NCBI GenBank assembly: GCA_041745765.1
Contig: JBGTIH010000064.1
Location: 1-39,386, forward strand
Length of the DNA: 39,386 bases
From: JAHCHG01 sp041745765
GTDB lineage: Bacteria > Acidobacteriota > Blastocatellia > Pyrinomonadales > Pyrinomonadaceae
Direction: 5' to 3'
The notes beneath the pieces are model-generated. The model did no database searches. It was given only the letters and a program-made list of their open reading frames with translations, and was not told where the DNA came from. Shown piece by piece: positions 1-8,572 of this stretch (positions are counted from its first letter, which is position 1; every line of letters begins with the position of its first letter). The translations under genes and the position numbers were made by a program.

Positions 1-1
1 C

Positions 2-2128
2 GCGCTTTTTGCCCAAAAACCGGTTCTCGATCATATCTGGACTTGGATTCAGGTGGGCAGTTTCCGTGCGGATTTCGGACTCGGAATGGACAGGCTTTCG
101 GGCATATACGTTTGTTTTATTACGTTTGTCGGTTTGCTGATTCATATTTTCGCTGCCGGATATATGCACGGCGACAAAGGTTTTTACCGATTTTTCGCGT
201 ATTTAAACCTGTTTATGTTCGCGATGCTGACGCTCGTTTTGGCTGATAATTATCTTTTGATGTTTGTCGGTTGGGAAGGTGTCGGTTTGTGTTCTTATCT
301 GCTTATCGGCTATTACATCAAACGCGACGAAGCGCGCAAGGCGGCGAAAAAGGCTTTTGTGATGAACCGCATCGGCGATTGGGGCGTTTTGATGGGCGTT
401 TTCCTGATCTTTGCAATGACGGGTTCGATTTCGTTTTTCGATAAAACGGTTGACGGCGTTGAGATTCTGAGCGTTTTTACGTTTGTTGCAGAGAAATTAG
501 CGGCTGATCCGTTCACGTGGGGCGCGATTTTTGCGGGCGGTTTGACGAGCGCGGCGGTGCTTTTATTTATCGGCGCGACCGGAAAATCGGCGCAGATTCC
601 GCTGCTGACGTGGCTGCCGGACGCGATGGCGGGTCCGACTCCGGTTTCGGCTCTGATTCACGCGGCAACGATGGTGACAGCCGGAGTTTATCTGGTTGTT
701 CGCTCGAATGTGATTTTCCAAAATGCGCCGACGGCGATGTGGATCGTTGCCGTGATCGGCGCGGCGACGGCGATTTTTGCCGCAACAATTGCGATAGCGC
801 AAAATGACATCAAGAAAGTTCTCGCATATTCGACCGTTTCGCAGCTCGGGTTTATGTTTTTAGCCGCAGGTGTCGGCGCGTTTGCCGTGGCGATTTTCCA
901 CGTAATGACGCACGCGTTTTTCAAAGCTCTGCTTTTCCTCGGTTCGGGTTCGGTCATACACGGAATGCACCACGAACAGGATATGCGGCGGATGGGAAAT
1001 TTGAAAAAATATCTGCCGATCACCTTTTTTACAATGGTCGCGGGAACTCTGGCAATCGCTGGAATTCCGATTTTTTCGGGATTTTTCTCGAAGGACGAAA
1101 TTCTTTACAGAACATTTGCCGCCGACAAGTATTTTCCGGTCGGACCGTTTCCCGGCAACGAATTTTTATGGGTTGTCGCGGTCATTACGGCGATTTTAAC
1201 GGCGATCTATATGACCCGAATGATGGTCATGACATTTTGGGGCAAAGAAAGATTCCACGAAGTGCTGGAACAAGGTCATCCGATCGCTGATGATCCGGGC
1301 GAGGCATCGCGCACCGAAGAAACCGCTTTTGCAGTCGGCGACGCGGCAGATGCCAAAGTTCCACATGATGATCCGCACGCGCTTGCCCATCATTATGACG
1401 ACGAAGAACACGATGGCGATCACGATGAACACGACGATGATGATGAACATCATCATCACATACCGCACGACTTCAAACCGCACGAATCGCCCTGGGTGAT
1501 GACCGTTCCTTTGATCGTTCTGGCAATTCTTTCGACGGTCGGCGGACTCGTCGGCATTCCGTACGCGCTCAGTTCGTTAGTCGGCGCAGGCGATATAAAT
1601 GTTTTTGCCAAAACGCTCGATCCGGTTATCTACAAGTTAAAACCGGCTTCTTCGACGGAAAGCCCGGCGCCGCAACCGCAAGAAACAAAACCGCTTCCTG
1701 CTGCTGAAAGCGGCGGCGGTGAAACAAAGGTATATTCGCCCGAAGCAATCAGAACGGAGCGTATCTTAGCGGTTCTTTCCATCTTTCTGGCAATCGGCGG
1801 AATACTTGCCGGATGGTTTATGTTTATCAATAACCCGCTCAGGAAAATGCCGAAGATTTTGGAAGAAAAATGGTACGTTGACGAATTTTACAATCGTTAC
1901 ATCGTTGATCCGATTACGAATTTGTCGCGCAACGGTTTATGGAAAGGCTTCGATCTCGGCGTAATTGACGGAATCGTCAACGGAATCGGCAGTTTTGTCG
2001 TCGCAATGGGTTCTGTCGCCAGAAGCGTTCAGGTCGGATTCGTCCGAAGCTACGCGGCATTTATGCTATTCGGCGCGTTAATCGTCATCGGCTATTTTAT
2101 TTATTTCGGATTTAAGTTGATTGGATAG
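2..2128 (+). CDS. nuoL: NADH-quinone oxidoreductase subunit L, 5'-truncated by the window edge
   Basis: This is the largest antiporter-like membrane subunit of respiratory complex I, which couples quinone reduction to proton pumping. The frame is open to the left edge, so the first ATG at 53 is internal and the true start lies outside the window; 708 residues are present. The family core is visible: a run containing MFVGWEGVGLCSYLLIGYY, then WLPDAMAGPTPVSALIHAATMVTAG and the KKVLAYSTVSQLG helix. The C-terminus has the long amphipathic connection plus a last membrane helix typical of NuoL. It is unusual in carrying a His/Asp/Glu-rich loop at about 1360-1488 with 13 histidines, between the helix ending in MTRMMVMTFWG and the one beginning near VMTVPLIVLAIL. 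It is the first of three consecutive nuo genes, followed by a repeat hairpin and nuoM. Identity is very secure. Confidence 0.97.
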   Translation, partial: ALFAQKPVLDHIWTWIQVGSFRADFGLGMDRLSGIYVCFITFVGLLIHIFAAGYMHGDKGFYRFFAYLNLFMFAMLTLVLADNYLLMFVGWEGVGLCSYLLIGYYIKRDEARKAAKKAFVMNRIGDWGVLMGVFLIFAMTGSISFFDKTVDGVEILSVFTFVAEKLAADPFTWGAIFAGGLTSAAVLLFIGATGKSAQIPLLTWLPDAMAGPTPVSALIHAATMVTAGVYLVVRSNVIFQNAPTAMWIVAVIGAATAIFAATIAIAQNDIKKVLAYSTVSQLGFMFLAAGVGAFAVAIFHVMTHAFFKALLFLGSGSVIHGMHHEQDMRRMGNLKKYLPITFFTMVAGTLAIAGIPIFSGFFSKDEILYRTFAADKYFPVGPFPGNEFLWVVAVITAILTAIYMTRMMVMTFWGKERFHEVLEQGHPIADDPGEASRTEETAFAVGDAADAKVPHDDPHALAHHYDDEEHDGDHDEHDDDDEHHHHIPHDFKPHESPWVMTVPLIVLAILSTVGGLVGIPYALSSLVGAGDINVFAKTLDPVIYKLKPASSTESPAPQPQETKPLPAAESGGGETKVYSPEAIRTERILAVLSIFLAIGGILAGWFMFINNPLRKMPKILEEKWYVDEFYNRYIVDPITNLSRNGLWKGFDLGVIDGIVNGIGSFVVAMGSVARSVQVGFVRSYAAFMLFGALIVIGYFIYFGFKLIG

Positions 2129-2188
2129 TTGTTCGTAGTTAGTTGTTCGTTAATTTTGAACGAACTACGAGCTACGAACTACGAACGA
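2129..2188. repeat. Inverted repeat of 7-nt words between nuoL and nuoM
   Basis: The spacer between the nuoL stop and the nuoM ATG is almost entirely an inverted repeat. The left arm from 2131 reads as heptads gttcgta, gttagtt, gttcgtt. The right arm, about 2158-2186, is the complementary series with one extra heptad (aacgaac, tacgagc, tacgaac, tacgaac). A hairpin with a short A/T loop is expected in RNA. There is no T-run after it, so it does not look like an intrinsic terminator. The same word family recurs at 11781-11910. Confidence 0.85.
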
Positions 2189-2195
2189 AACTAAA

Positions 2196-3809
2196 ATGGA
2201 TTTTATACACGAAAATCTTCTAACGATTCTAATTTTGCTTCCGGTATTCGGCGCGATTGCCGTTGTCGGACACGCGATGTTTTGGAAACAGGACGATCAC
2301 TTGAAATGGATTACGCTTTTTATCACAACGGCGATTTTCCTTATTTCCCTGCCGCTTGTTTTTGCACGCAATACGATTGCGGCGGGCGGTTTCTTTTTTG
2401 AAAAAAACATCCCTTGGATCGAAGCGATAAACACGAATTATCACGTCGGAGTTGACGGAATCAGTCTTTGGCTGGTGATTTTGACGACATTTATAATGCC
2501 GATTGCGATTCTTTCGACATGGAACGCGGTCGAAAAGAGTCATACAGCCTTTTACACTTTTCTACTGCTTTTGCAAAGCGCGATGATCGGCGTTTTTGTG
2601 TCTTTGGATTTGCTCGTCTTTTATCTGTTTTTCGAAGCCTCGCTCGTTCCGATGTTTTTCCTGATCGGCATCTGGGGCGGCGAAAACCGTATTTATGCGG
2701 CGGTCAAATTCTTTATTTTCACGGCGTTCGGCTCGCTTTTGATGCTTGTGGCGATCATCGGACTTTATTATCTGCATTTTCAGGCAACGGGTGTTGGAAC
2801 ATTCGATTACGTTACGCTCAGTAATTCGATACAAAACGGAAGTTTGACATTTTTAGGCGCGAACGGCGAACTTACGACCGTCGGAATTCTAATGTTCTGG
2901 GCGTTTGCGCTGGCGTTTGCGATCAAAGTTCCGGTTTTCCCGCTGCACACGTGGCTGCCGGACGCGCATACGGAGGCTCCGACCGCTGGTTCGGTCATTC
3001 TGGCGGCTGTGCTTTTGAAAATGGGCACTTACGGACTTTTGCGGTTTAATTTCGGTCTGTTTCCCGAAGCGTCGCGCGAATTTGCTTATATCTTTATAAT
3101 TTTGGCGGTGATCGGCATTATTTACGGCGCATTAGTCGCCATGGTTCAGCCCGATATAAAACGCCTCGTCGCCTATTCTTCGGTCGCGCATATGGGTTTT
3201 GTCATCCTCGGAATGTTTTCATTTACCGAAATGGGAATGCAGGGCGCGCTTTATCAAATGCTCAATCACGGCATTACGACCGGCGCGTTGTTTTTACTCG
3301 TCGGGTTTATTTACGAACGACGGCACACGCGCCAGATTACGGAATACGGCGGTCTTGCCAATATTATGCCGATCTACACGACGATCTTTATAATCACGAC
3401 GATGGCTTCGATCGGTCTGCCGTTTTTGAACGGTTTCGTCGGCGAATTTCTGACGATGATCGGAATGTGGACAGCGCCGGAAACGGTCTTTTCCCGTTCG
3501 TTTTCAATCGGCGCAACGATGCTTGCCGGAACGGGCGTGATTTTCGCCGCCGTTTATATGTTGTGGATGGTTCAACGCGTATTTTTCGGAAAAGTTACGA
3601 ATGCGAAAAACAAGAAATTGCTCGATCTATCGCCGCGTGAACTCGGTCTGATCGCGCCGCTCGTCTTTTTGATGGTCTTTATGGGCGTTTATCCGAAACC
3701 GTTTCTGGAGGCTTCGCAAAAAAGTATTTTGACGGTGCAGGAAAGAGTTCTGCATCAAGCGGGCGGAACTGTGGAGAAAGCGGAAAATCAGCAAACGGAA
3801 GTCAAATAA
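2196..3809 (+). CDS. nuoM: NADH-quinone oxidoreductase subunit M
   Basis: This is the second antiporter-like proton-pumping subunit of complex I, 537 aa and polytopic, the usual size for NuoM. Diagnostic segments are HVGVDGISLWLVILTTF near residue 65, FYLFFEASLVPMFFLIGIWG with the conserved membrane glutamate, FPLHTWLPDAHTEAPTAGSV, and the DIKRLVAYSSVAHMGF helix carrying the pumping lysine. The ATG at 2196 is the first after the upstream hairpin and gives the expected N-terminus; no clear Shine-Dalgarno sequence precedes it. It lies 67 bases after nuoL and 28 before nuoN, in one transcription unit. Codon usage matches its neighbours and nothing appears to be missing. Confidence 0.97.
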   Translation: MDFIHENLLTILILLPVFGAIAVVGHAMFWKQDDHLKWITLFITTAIFLISLPLVFARNTIAAGGFFFEKNIPWIEAINTNYHVGVDGISLWLVILTTFIMPIAILSTWNAVEKSHTAFYTFLLLLQSAMIGVFVSLDLLVFYLFFEASLVPMFFLIGIWGGENRIYAAVKFFIFTAFGSLLMLVAIIGLYYLHFQATGVGTFDYVTLSNSIQNGSLTFLGANGELTTVGILMFWAFALAFAIKVPVFPLHTWLPDAHTEAPTAGSVILAAVLLKMGTYGLLRFNFGLFPEASREFAYIFIILAVIGIIYGALVAMVQPDIKRLVAYSSVAHMGFVILGMFSFTEMGMQGALYQMLNHGITTGALFLLVGFIYERRHTRQITEYGGLANIMPIYTTIFIITTMASIGLPFLNGFVGEFLTMIGMWTAPETVFSRSFSIGATMLAGTGVIFAAVYMLWMVQRVFFGKVTNAKNKKLLDLSPRELGLIAPLVFLMVFMGVYPKPFLEASQKSILTVQERVLHQAGGTVEKAENQQTEVK

Positions 3810-3837
3810 ATTTTTAATATTAAAGATTTCAACTTAA

Positions 3838-5358
3838 ATGAACACAATGTTTTTAGCCAGTTTAGTTAATCCAAACGCAGATATTTCGGCAATTATGCCG
3901 GAATTAATGCTGACCATTACGGGCGTGATCGTGATGCTTTACGATAGTTTTAATCCGAAGCAAAGATATGTCACAGGCGCGGTTTCGCTGATCGGAATTG
4001 CATTTGCAGCGGTTCTGCTCGGCTTGATGTACAATTCGCCGCCGTCGCCCGACGCATGGAACGGAATGGTCGTTACGGACGGTCTGCGTCTGAGTTTTTC
4101 GTTTGTTTTTTTGCTCGTAACCGCCTTTACGATTTTGATCTCGTCCGTGTGGATTGACCGCGAAAATGTTCCCGTCGGTGAATATCACACGCTGCTTTTG
4201 TTTGCTACGGTCGGAATGCTCTTTATGGCTTCGGGCAATGATCTGGTCGTCATTTTTCTCGGACTCGAAACGCTTTCCATCGCAACTTATGTGATGGCTG
4301 GACTCAGAAAATCCGATCTGCGCTCAAACGAAGCGGCGATGAAATATTTTATTCTCGGCTCGTTTGCCACCGGATTTTTGCTCTACGGCATGGCTCTGAT
4401 CTACGGAGCGACCGGGACGACCAATATCACGGAAATCGCGATTCGTGTCGGCAATGCCAATTTTCCCGCTTTGCTTTTGATCGGCAGCGCGATGCTGATC
4501 ATCGGTTTCGGATTCAAGATTGCAACGGTTCCGTTTCACGTCTGGACACCGGACGTTTATGAAGGCGCACCGACACCGATTACAGGATTTATGGCGGCGG
4601 GACCAAAAGCCGCCGGATTCGCTTCGTTTATGCGCGTTTTCGTCATCGGTCTTCCGCTGATCGCCGGAGCGCAGGCATCGGAATTATTGCACGAAACATG
4701 GATTACGGCTCTGGCGGTGATGGCAATGCTGACGATGACGGTCGGCAATATCGCGGCGATCGTTCAAAACAACGTCAAACGAATGCTCGCATATTCTTCG
4801 ATTGCCCACGCCGGCTACGCGCTCGTCGGTTTCATCGGCGCTGGAATGGCAACCGGAATTTTGAAACGCAACCAAGCAATTGCGGCAGTCGCGTTTTATA
4901 TGCTGACGTATGCCGTTACAAATCTCGGCGCGTTTGCCGTCGTGACGCTTCTTGCGCAAAAAAATGACCGCCGCACGGAATTTGAAGATTACAACGGCAT
5001 CGGTTTCAAATCGCCGATTCTTTCGTTTTCGCTTTCGCTTTTTATGCTTTCGCTTCTGGGCTTGCCGCTGACCGCCGGATTTATGGGCAAAGTTCTGGTT
5101 TTCCGTCCGGCACTCGAAGCCGCAAATACGCTTTTGACCGTGATGGTGATCGTCGCGGTAATCAATACGGCGATTTCGGCTTATTATTATCTGCGCCTGA
5201 TCGTCGTAATGTTTTTCCGCGAGCGCACGACCGAATGGATTGACCCGAAAATTCCGGCGGCGATTGCGGTTGCGCTTGTTTTAACAGTGATCGGCGTTTT
5301 TTATTTAGGAATTTTCAGCGAAACGGTGATCAATATTTTTATGCGAAATCCGGGATAA
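3838..5358 (+). CDS. nuoN: NADH-quinone oxidoreductase subunit N
   Basis: This is the third antiporter-like subunit of complex I and normally the last gene of the nuo operon. The protein is 506 aa with about 14 membrane segments. Family marks include the GLETLSIATYVMAG segment, KYFILGSFATGFLLYG, PFHVWTPDVYEGAPTPITGF, and NVKRMLAYSSIAHAGY with the conserved lysine. It starts at 3838 with ATG, close after nuoM; a second ATG three codons in (3847) is possible. Upstream bases are A/T rich with no strong ribosome binding site. A short hairpin at 5364-5396 follows the gene and could end the operon. No anomalies are seen. Confidence 0.97.
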   Translation: MNTMFLASLVNPNADISAIMPELMLTITGVIVMLYDSFNPKQRYVTGAVSLIGIAFAAVLLGLMYNSPPSPDAWNGMVVTDGLRLSFSFVFLLVTAFTILISSVWIDRENVPVGEYHTLLLFATVGMLFMASGNDLVVIFLGLETLSIATYVMAGLRKSDLRSNEAAMKYFILGSFATGFLLYGMALIYGATGTTNITEIAIRVGNANFPALLLIGSAMLIIGFGFKIATVPFHVWTPDVYEGAPTPITGFMAAGPKAAGFASFMRVFVIGLPLIAGAQASELLHETWITALAVMAMLTMTVGNIAAIVQNNVKRMLAYSSIAHAGYALVGFIGAGMATGILKRNQAIAAVAFYMLTYAVTNLGAFAVVTLLAQKNDRRTEFEDYNGIGFKSPILSFSLSLFMLSLLGLPLTAGFMGKVLVFRPALEAANTLLTVMVIVAVINTAISAYYYLRLIVVMFFRERTTEWIDPKIPAAIAVALVLTVIGVFYLGIFSETVINIFMRNPG

Positions 5359-5363
5359 TTAAT

Positions 5364-5396
5364 TAGCCGAGAGCGCAGGGCGATTTGCCTACGGCT
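5364..5396. other. Imperfect hairpin after nuoN
   Basis: Six bases after the nuoN stop, AGCCG (5364-5368) can pair with CGGCT (5392-5396), with an inner AGG/CCT pairing. The sequence after it is A-rich rather than T-rich, so it is not a classic intrinsic terminator. It could protect the 3' end of the nuo transcript. Confidence 0.4.
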
Positions 5397-5415
5397 CATT
5401 AAAAATAAAAGGCTA

Positions 5416-5443
5416 TTCAAATTATTTTCGGATGTGCTATTCT
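5416..5443 (+). promoter_or_regulatory. Possible extended -10 promoter for the 157-aa unknown gene
   Basis: TATTCT at 5438-5443 is preceded by TGC, an extended -10 arrangement, with a weak -35-like TTCAAA at 5416-5421 (16-base spacer). It lies about 27 bases before the ATG at 5470 and after the end of the nuo operon, where a new transcript would be expected. Confidence 0.4.
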
Positions 5444-5469
5444 AAAGACAGCCTCACGGCTAACCGCTT

Positions 5470-5943
5470 ATGGAAATTGTTTCCGAAATCAGAGAAAAAC
5501 TCGGCGCAGAATGGCTTCCGTTAATTTATAAAGAAAAAGTGCGATCACAGCGAACGCGCTCGCACCGGCTGGAAATTGCCAAGCGTGAAAATCGGGCGAT
5601 TATTCAACATACACTGCTCGGAGTCGAACTGAAAGTCGGAAATAAACGCTTTTCCTGTCCTGATCTGTCCACCGCCAGATATTTGCAAATCTTTGCCCGT
5701 TTCGGTTGTCAGGAAGTTGCTGTTCCTTACGATATTACAAAAATTTCCACGCTTGCCGATGAACTCGAATCTTCCTGGCATAAATGTCTACTGCTTTTGG
5801 AAGACGGTGCAAAAGACAAGACGGCTTCCGTCAAAGGTCGGATGCGCTCGGCTTTGCTCAAAGAAATGCGGCAGGAAATTGGCGAAATCGGTGCGGGTTC
5901 TTTGATGCCGGAATTCAGACAAAGCACCAAACAGCGAAAATAA
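5470..5943 (+). CDS. Conserved-looking protein of unknown function, 157 aa
   Basis: This is a soluble, basic 157-aa protein that I do not recognise. The N-terminal third is Arg/Lys rich and probably helical (EKVRSQRTRSHRLEIAKREN). The middle reads like a small alpha/beta fold (LGVELKVGNKRFSCPDLSTARYLQIFARFG). The C-terminal half is helical and again basic. There is no signal peptide or membrane segment, and only three cysteines, not arranged as a metal site. The ATG at 5470 is the first in frame after a possible promoter; no Shine-Dalgarno sequence is seen. Codon use (many GAA, AAA, GCG, CGC) resembles its neighbours, which supports it being real. A nucleic-acid-binding role could fit the charge but is only a guess. 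Confidence 0.75.
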   Translation: MEIVSEIREKLGAEWLPLIYKEKVRSQRTRSHRLEIAKRENRAIIQHTLLGVELKVGNKRFSCPDLSTARYLQIFARFGCQEVAVPYDITKISTLADELESSWHKCLLLLEDGAKDKTASVKGRMRSALLKEMRQEIGEIGAGSLMPEFRQSTKQRK

Positions 5944-6066
5944 TTTTTAATCCTAAATTGAAAACTACTCCTAAACTATTAAAAACATTTTCAATTTCTG
6001 AAATTCTGTTTTAAGATACGTTAATTTTTAATTACAACTTTATTTCATTTTAATAATCAAATAGTT

Positions 6067-7005
6067 ATGTTAGACGAGATGTCGGTATCATATAAATCAA
6101 AAACAAAGGAATTAACCCTTCCCTTTCCTTATAATAAACGTCCTTTTTGCCGTTACGAACCGATCGAAAAAAAGGTTGATTTTGCCAAAGTTTTGATTAT
6201 GAACAACCTTTTGCGCTACGAATCCGATGTTTCGGATTTAGCCAGAAGCGAATGGAAGGAAACTTTAGACAGCAAATTAAAATTCGAGCGCAAAATTTCC
6301 GGGTTGGCGTGCAATAATATCGCTCAAAACGTTCTTCGTCTTGTAAAACAACCGAAAACACTGACCGTGCATCTTTCGGAAGTCGCGGAAGCGGCAGAGT
6401 CGTTTTGCCCAGACGCAATTGTGATGAGCGGCACGCTTTCGGATTTCGATTATTATAATCCCGCGCATCTCGAAAAATTCAAAAAATTTATCACCGTCAC
6501 CAAAATTCCCGTTCTGGCAATCTGCGGCGCACATCAGCTTGTCGGCGTGAGCTTCGGCGAGGAATTAAAGACGCTCGATAATTTAAATCCTTCGGAAAAA
6601 CGGATAAACCGCGTGATCGAATATCAATATCGCTTTATCAAAATCACCGATACATCCGATCCGATTTTCGCCGGAATTTCCAATCTCGACAGCGAGGAAG
6701 CGCGTGTTTGGCAGGACTATACGCTCGAAGACGACATTTTGCGCGTCTGGCAAAACCACGGACTTCAGGTTGAAGGTGTTCCCGAAGGTTTCGAACTTTT
6801 GGCAACTTCCTATCTTTGCAAAAACCAAATGATGGTTAAGCGCAGCCACGGACAATTAATTTACGCCGTCCAATTTCACCTCGAAAAATCGTTTGAAGAC
6901 TGGTCAAAAAATCCGACGCGTTGGGAACACGTCAACGAATCGCGCGACGGGCGGATTTTGTTTGAAAATTTTCTTAAATTAGCTCTTAAACATAAAAATC
7001 AGTAA
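6067..7005 (+). CDS. Class I glutamine amidotransferase-like protein
   Basis: This 312-aa soluble protein has a class I glutamine amidotransferase fold in its C-terminal two thirds. The visible triad is Cys153 in PVLAICGAHQLVG, and His271 with Glu273 in YAVQFHLE. In GMP-synthase-type domains the elbow is normally G-I-C-L-G-H-Q; here it is A-I-C-G-A-H-Q, so the two glycines flanking the cysteine are displaced. An N-terminal part of about 100 residues, including an IMNNLLRYESD strand and a helical stretch, comes before the recognisable domain. No synthetase domain is fused or adjacent, so the ammonia acceptor is unknown; a gamma-glutamyl hydrolase-type activity is equally possible. It starts at ATG 6067 (alternative Met5 at 6079) without a clear ribosome binding site, and stands alone on this strand. 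Confidence 0.85.
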   Translation: MLDEMSVSYKSKTKELTLPFPYNKRPFCRYEPIEKKVDFAKVLIMNNLLRYESDVSDLARSEWKETLDSKLKFERKISGLACNNIAQNVLRLVKQPKTLTVHLSEVAEAAESFCPDAIVMSGTLSDFDYYNPAHLEKFKKFITVTKIPVLAICGAHQLVGVSFGEELKTLDNLNPSEKRINRVIEYQYRFIKITDTSDPIFAGISNLDSEEARVWQDYTLEDDILRVWQNHGLQVEGVPEGFELLATSYLCKNQMMVKRSHGQLIYAVQFHLEKSFEDWSKNPTRWEHVNESRDGRILFENFLKLALKHKNQ

Positions 7006-7043
7006 GAAGTTAAAGCGAATATTCAAAAATTTGGAATTTAGTC

Positions 7044-7724
7044 TTATTTATCTTCATTCTTAATTATCGGGTTTAATTTTTTTAGATTTTCAATTATAAC
7101 CCCAGGTTCTGCACGCTTTGTGTAATCGGGATCAAGAAACGCATATACGATTTCGCCGTCATGTTTGATAATATAGGTTGCCGAAAGCGGCAATTCGGGC
7201 GTTGCTGTTTCGTTTTGTTTAACCAGATCAATTCCGTAGTCTTTATATTTTTCATTTGTGTCTGCCGGAAGCTGAAAAACTATTCCGAATTTGCGGGCGA
7301 CTTCGAGCTTTTTATCACTCAAAACCGTAAATTTTAAATCATTTTTCTGCAAAACAGTCAAAGTTGTGTCAGGATTTTCAACCGAAACGGCAACCAGTTT
7401 TCCGCCATTTTTCGTGATGTCACCGAGACTTTTCTGCAAACTCCTCAGATATAGATTGCAATACGGACACCACGCGCCGCGATAAAAAACAAGCACGATA
7501 TTTCCCTCTTTCAACAAACTTTCACTGCTAATCTGTTCGTTTTTCTCATTTAACAACGTGAACGAAGGAATTTTCGTGCCGACATTTAAAGCATTTTTGA
7601 CGGCTTCTTCGGCTGTAATTATTTTCTTTCCTTTTTTGTTCCCCATCTTTTTACTTGTCTGCGAAAATGTCTGCATTGCAAACAAAACGCAGAAAATCGA
7701 AAGTATTACTATTTTTGTTTTCAT
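7044..7724 (-). CDS. Secreted peroxiredoxin-like (AhpC/TSA family) protein
   Basis: This 226-aa thioredoxin-fold protein has a clear N-terminal signal peptide (MKTKIVILSIFCVLFAMQTFSQ), so it probably acts in the periplasm. After a charged linker, a typical AhpC/TSA opening (VGTKIPSFTLLNEKNEQIS) leads to FYRGAWCPYCNLYLRSLQ. The CxxC pair is Cys86-Cys89. Later segments (GKLVAVSVENPDTTLTVLQ, FTVLSDKKLEVARKFG, TYIIKHDGEIVYAFLDPDY) match the beta-alpha pattern of peroxiredoxin-like proteins. The likely role is thiol-dependent peroxide removal or disulfide reduction at the cell envelope. It is divergent from the CAP-domain gene at 7874 across a 149-base spacer that must hold both promoters. The segment is more A/T rich than the nuo genes. 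A bulk annotation might call it a redoxin-domain protein. Confidence 0.88.
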   Translation of the reverse strand: MKTKIVILSIFCVLFAMQTFSQTSKKMGNKKGKKIITAEEAVKNALNVGTKIPSFTLLNEKNEQISSESLLKEGNIVLVFYRGAWCPYCNLYLRSLQKSLGDITKNGGKLVAVSVENPDTTLTVLQKNDLKFTVLSDKKLEVARKFGIVFQLPADTNEKYKDYGIDLVKQNETATPELPLSATYIIKHDGEIVYAFLDPDYTKRAEPGVIIENLKKLNPIIKNEDK

Positions 7725-7873
7725 AATTTTTTTTCTGTTAAATTTTGTCTTGTTAATCCCTTTTTTCCTTTTTATTATTCCACACAGCTCAATTTTTATT
7801 TACAAATCTTATGAAATTCTGGTAATTTACTTTTATAAACTAAATAAGTCTCCCGAAAAAAAGGAAACAGAAT

Positions 7874-8572
7874 ATGTCTAAAGCTACCCCTAAATTATTG
7901 CTTTTTATCATAGTTACGTTGTTGTTTTTAATTGTTGACGGATTTGCCCAAAAATCCATAACAAAAACCGTAACTAAACCTTTAACCGGAAATCCGCAAA
8001 ATTTAAATTCGCTTTCAGCGATTGAGCAAGAAGTTTTTGATGAAATAAATTTACTCCGCTCAGATCCGCAAACTTATATCGAAATTTTGGAAGGAATGAA
8101 AAACGGAATCAATCAAAACGTCGTAAAACTGCCTAACGGAGCAAAATGGAAAATGAGCGAAGGCATCACCGCGCTCAATGATGCCATAAATGCCTTAAAG
8201 AACTCTCCAAAATTAAAGCCGTATAAATTTTCAAATGGAATGACCAAAGCGGCAAATTTACAGCTTTCCGATTTGAAGGAAGATATTAAATTGGGACATT
8301 TCGGCAAAGACGGCAGCGATATTGAAAATAGACTCCATAAATTCGGAATGCCGGGTGAAAGATTTTCTGAAAATATTTCGTATTATGCCAAAGATGTGCG
8401 TTCGGCGGTTTTGTTAATGGTTATAGATGACGCATTTAAAAGTCGGAATCATCGAAAAAACCTGCTCTCGACACAATTTAACCAAATCGGAGTTGCATTT
8501 GGAAAAGGAAAAAACGATGTCAATATCTGCATCATCGTTTTCGCTGATAATTTTATTGAAATGAAAAAATAA
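7874..8572 (+). CDS. Secreted CAP-domain (SCP/PR1-like) protein
   Basis: This 232-aa protein has a signal peptide (hydrophobic run LLLFIIVTLLFLIVDGFAQ) followed by a CAP/SCP domain. The family pattern runs from AIEQEVFDEINLLRSDPQTY, through a helix ending SNGMTKAANLQLSDL, to LGHFGKDGSDIENRLHKFG (the first metal-site His region), FSENISYY, and a final HRKNLLSTQFNQIGVAFG with the second His. Bacterial CAP proteins are extracytoplasmic and often of unknown activity; some bind lipids or act on the cell wall. The ATG at 7874 has a purine-rich ribosome site (AAGGAAA) about ten bases upstream. It is a monocistronic gene, and a perfect hairpin lies 40 bases after the stop. Confidence 0.88.
   Translation: MSKATPKLLLFIIVTLLFLIVDGFAQKSITKTVTKPLTGNPQNLNSLSAIEQEVFDEINLLRSDPQTYIEILEGMKNGINQNVVKLPNGAKWKMSEGITALNDAINALKNSPKLKPYKFSNGMTKAANLQLSDLKEDIKLGHFGKDGSDIENRLHKFGMPGERFSENISYYAKDVRSAVLLMVIDDAFKSRNHRKNLLSTQFNQIGVAFGKGKNDVNICIIVFADNFIEMKK

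Noticed and set aside
7558..7881. Hydrophobic 107-aa plus-strand frame
   Set aside because: It overlaps the signal-peptide end of the peroxiredoxin-like gene in antisense; its hydrophobicity comes from A/T-rich DNA.
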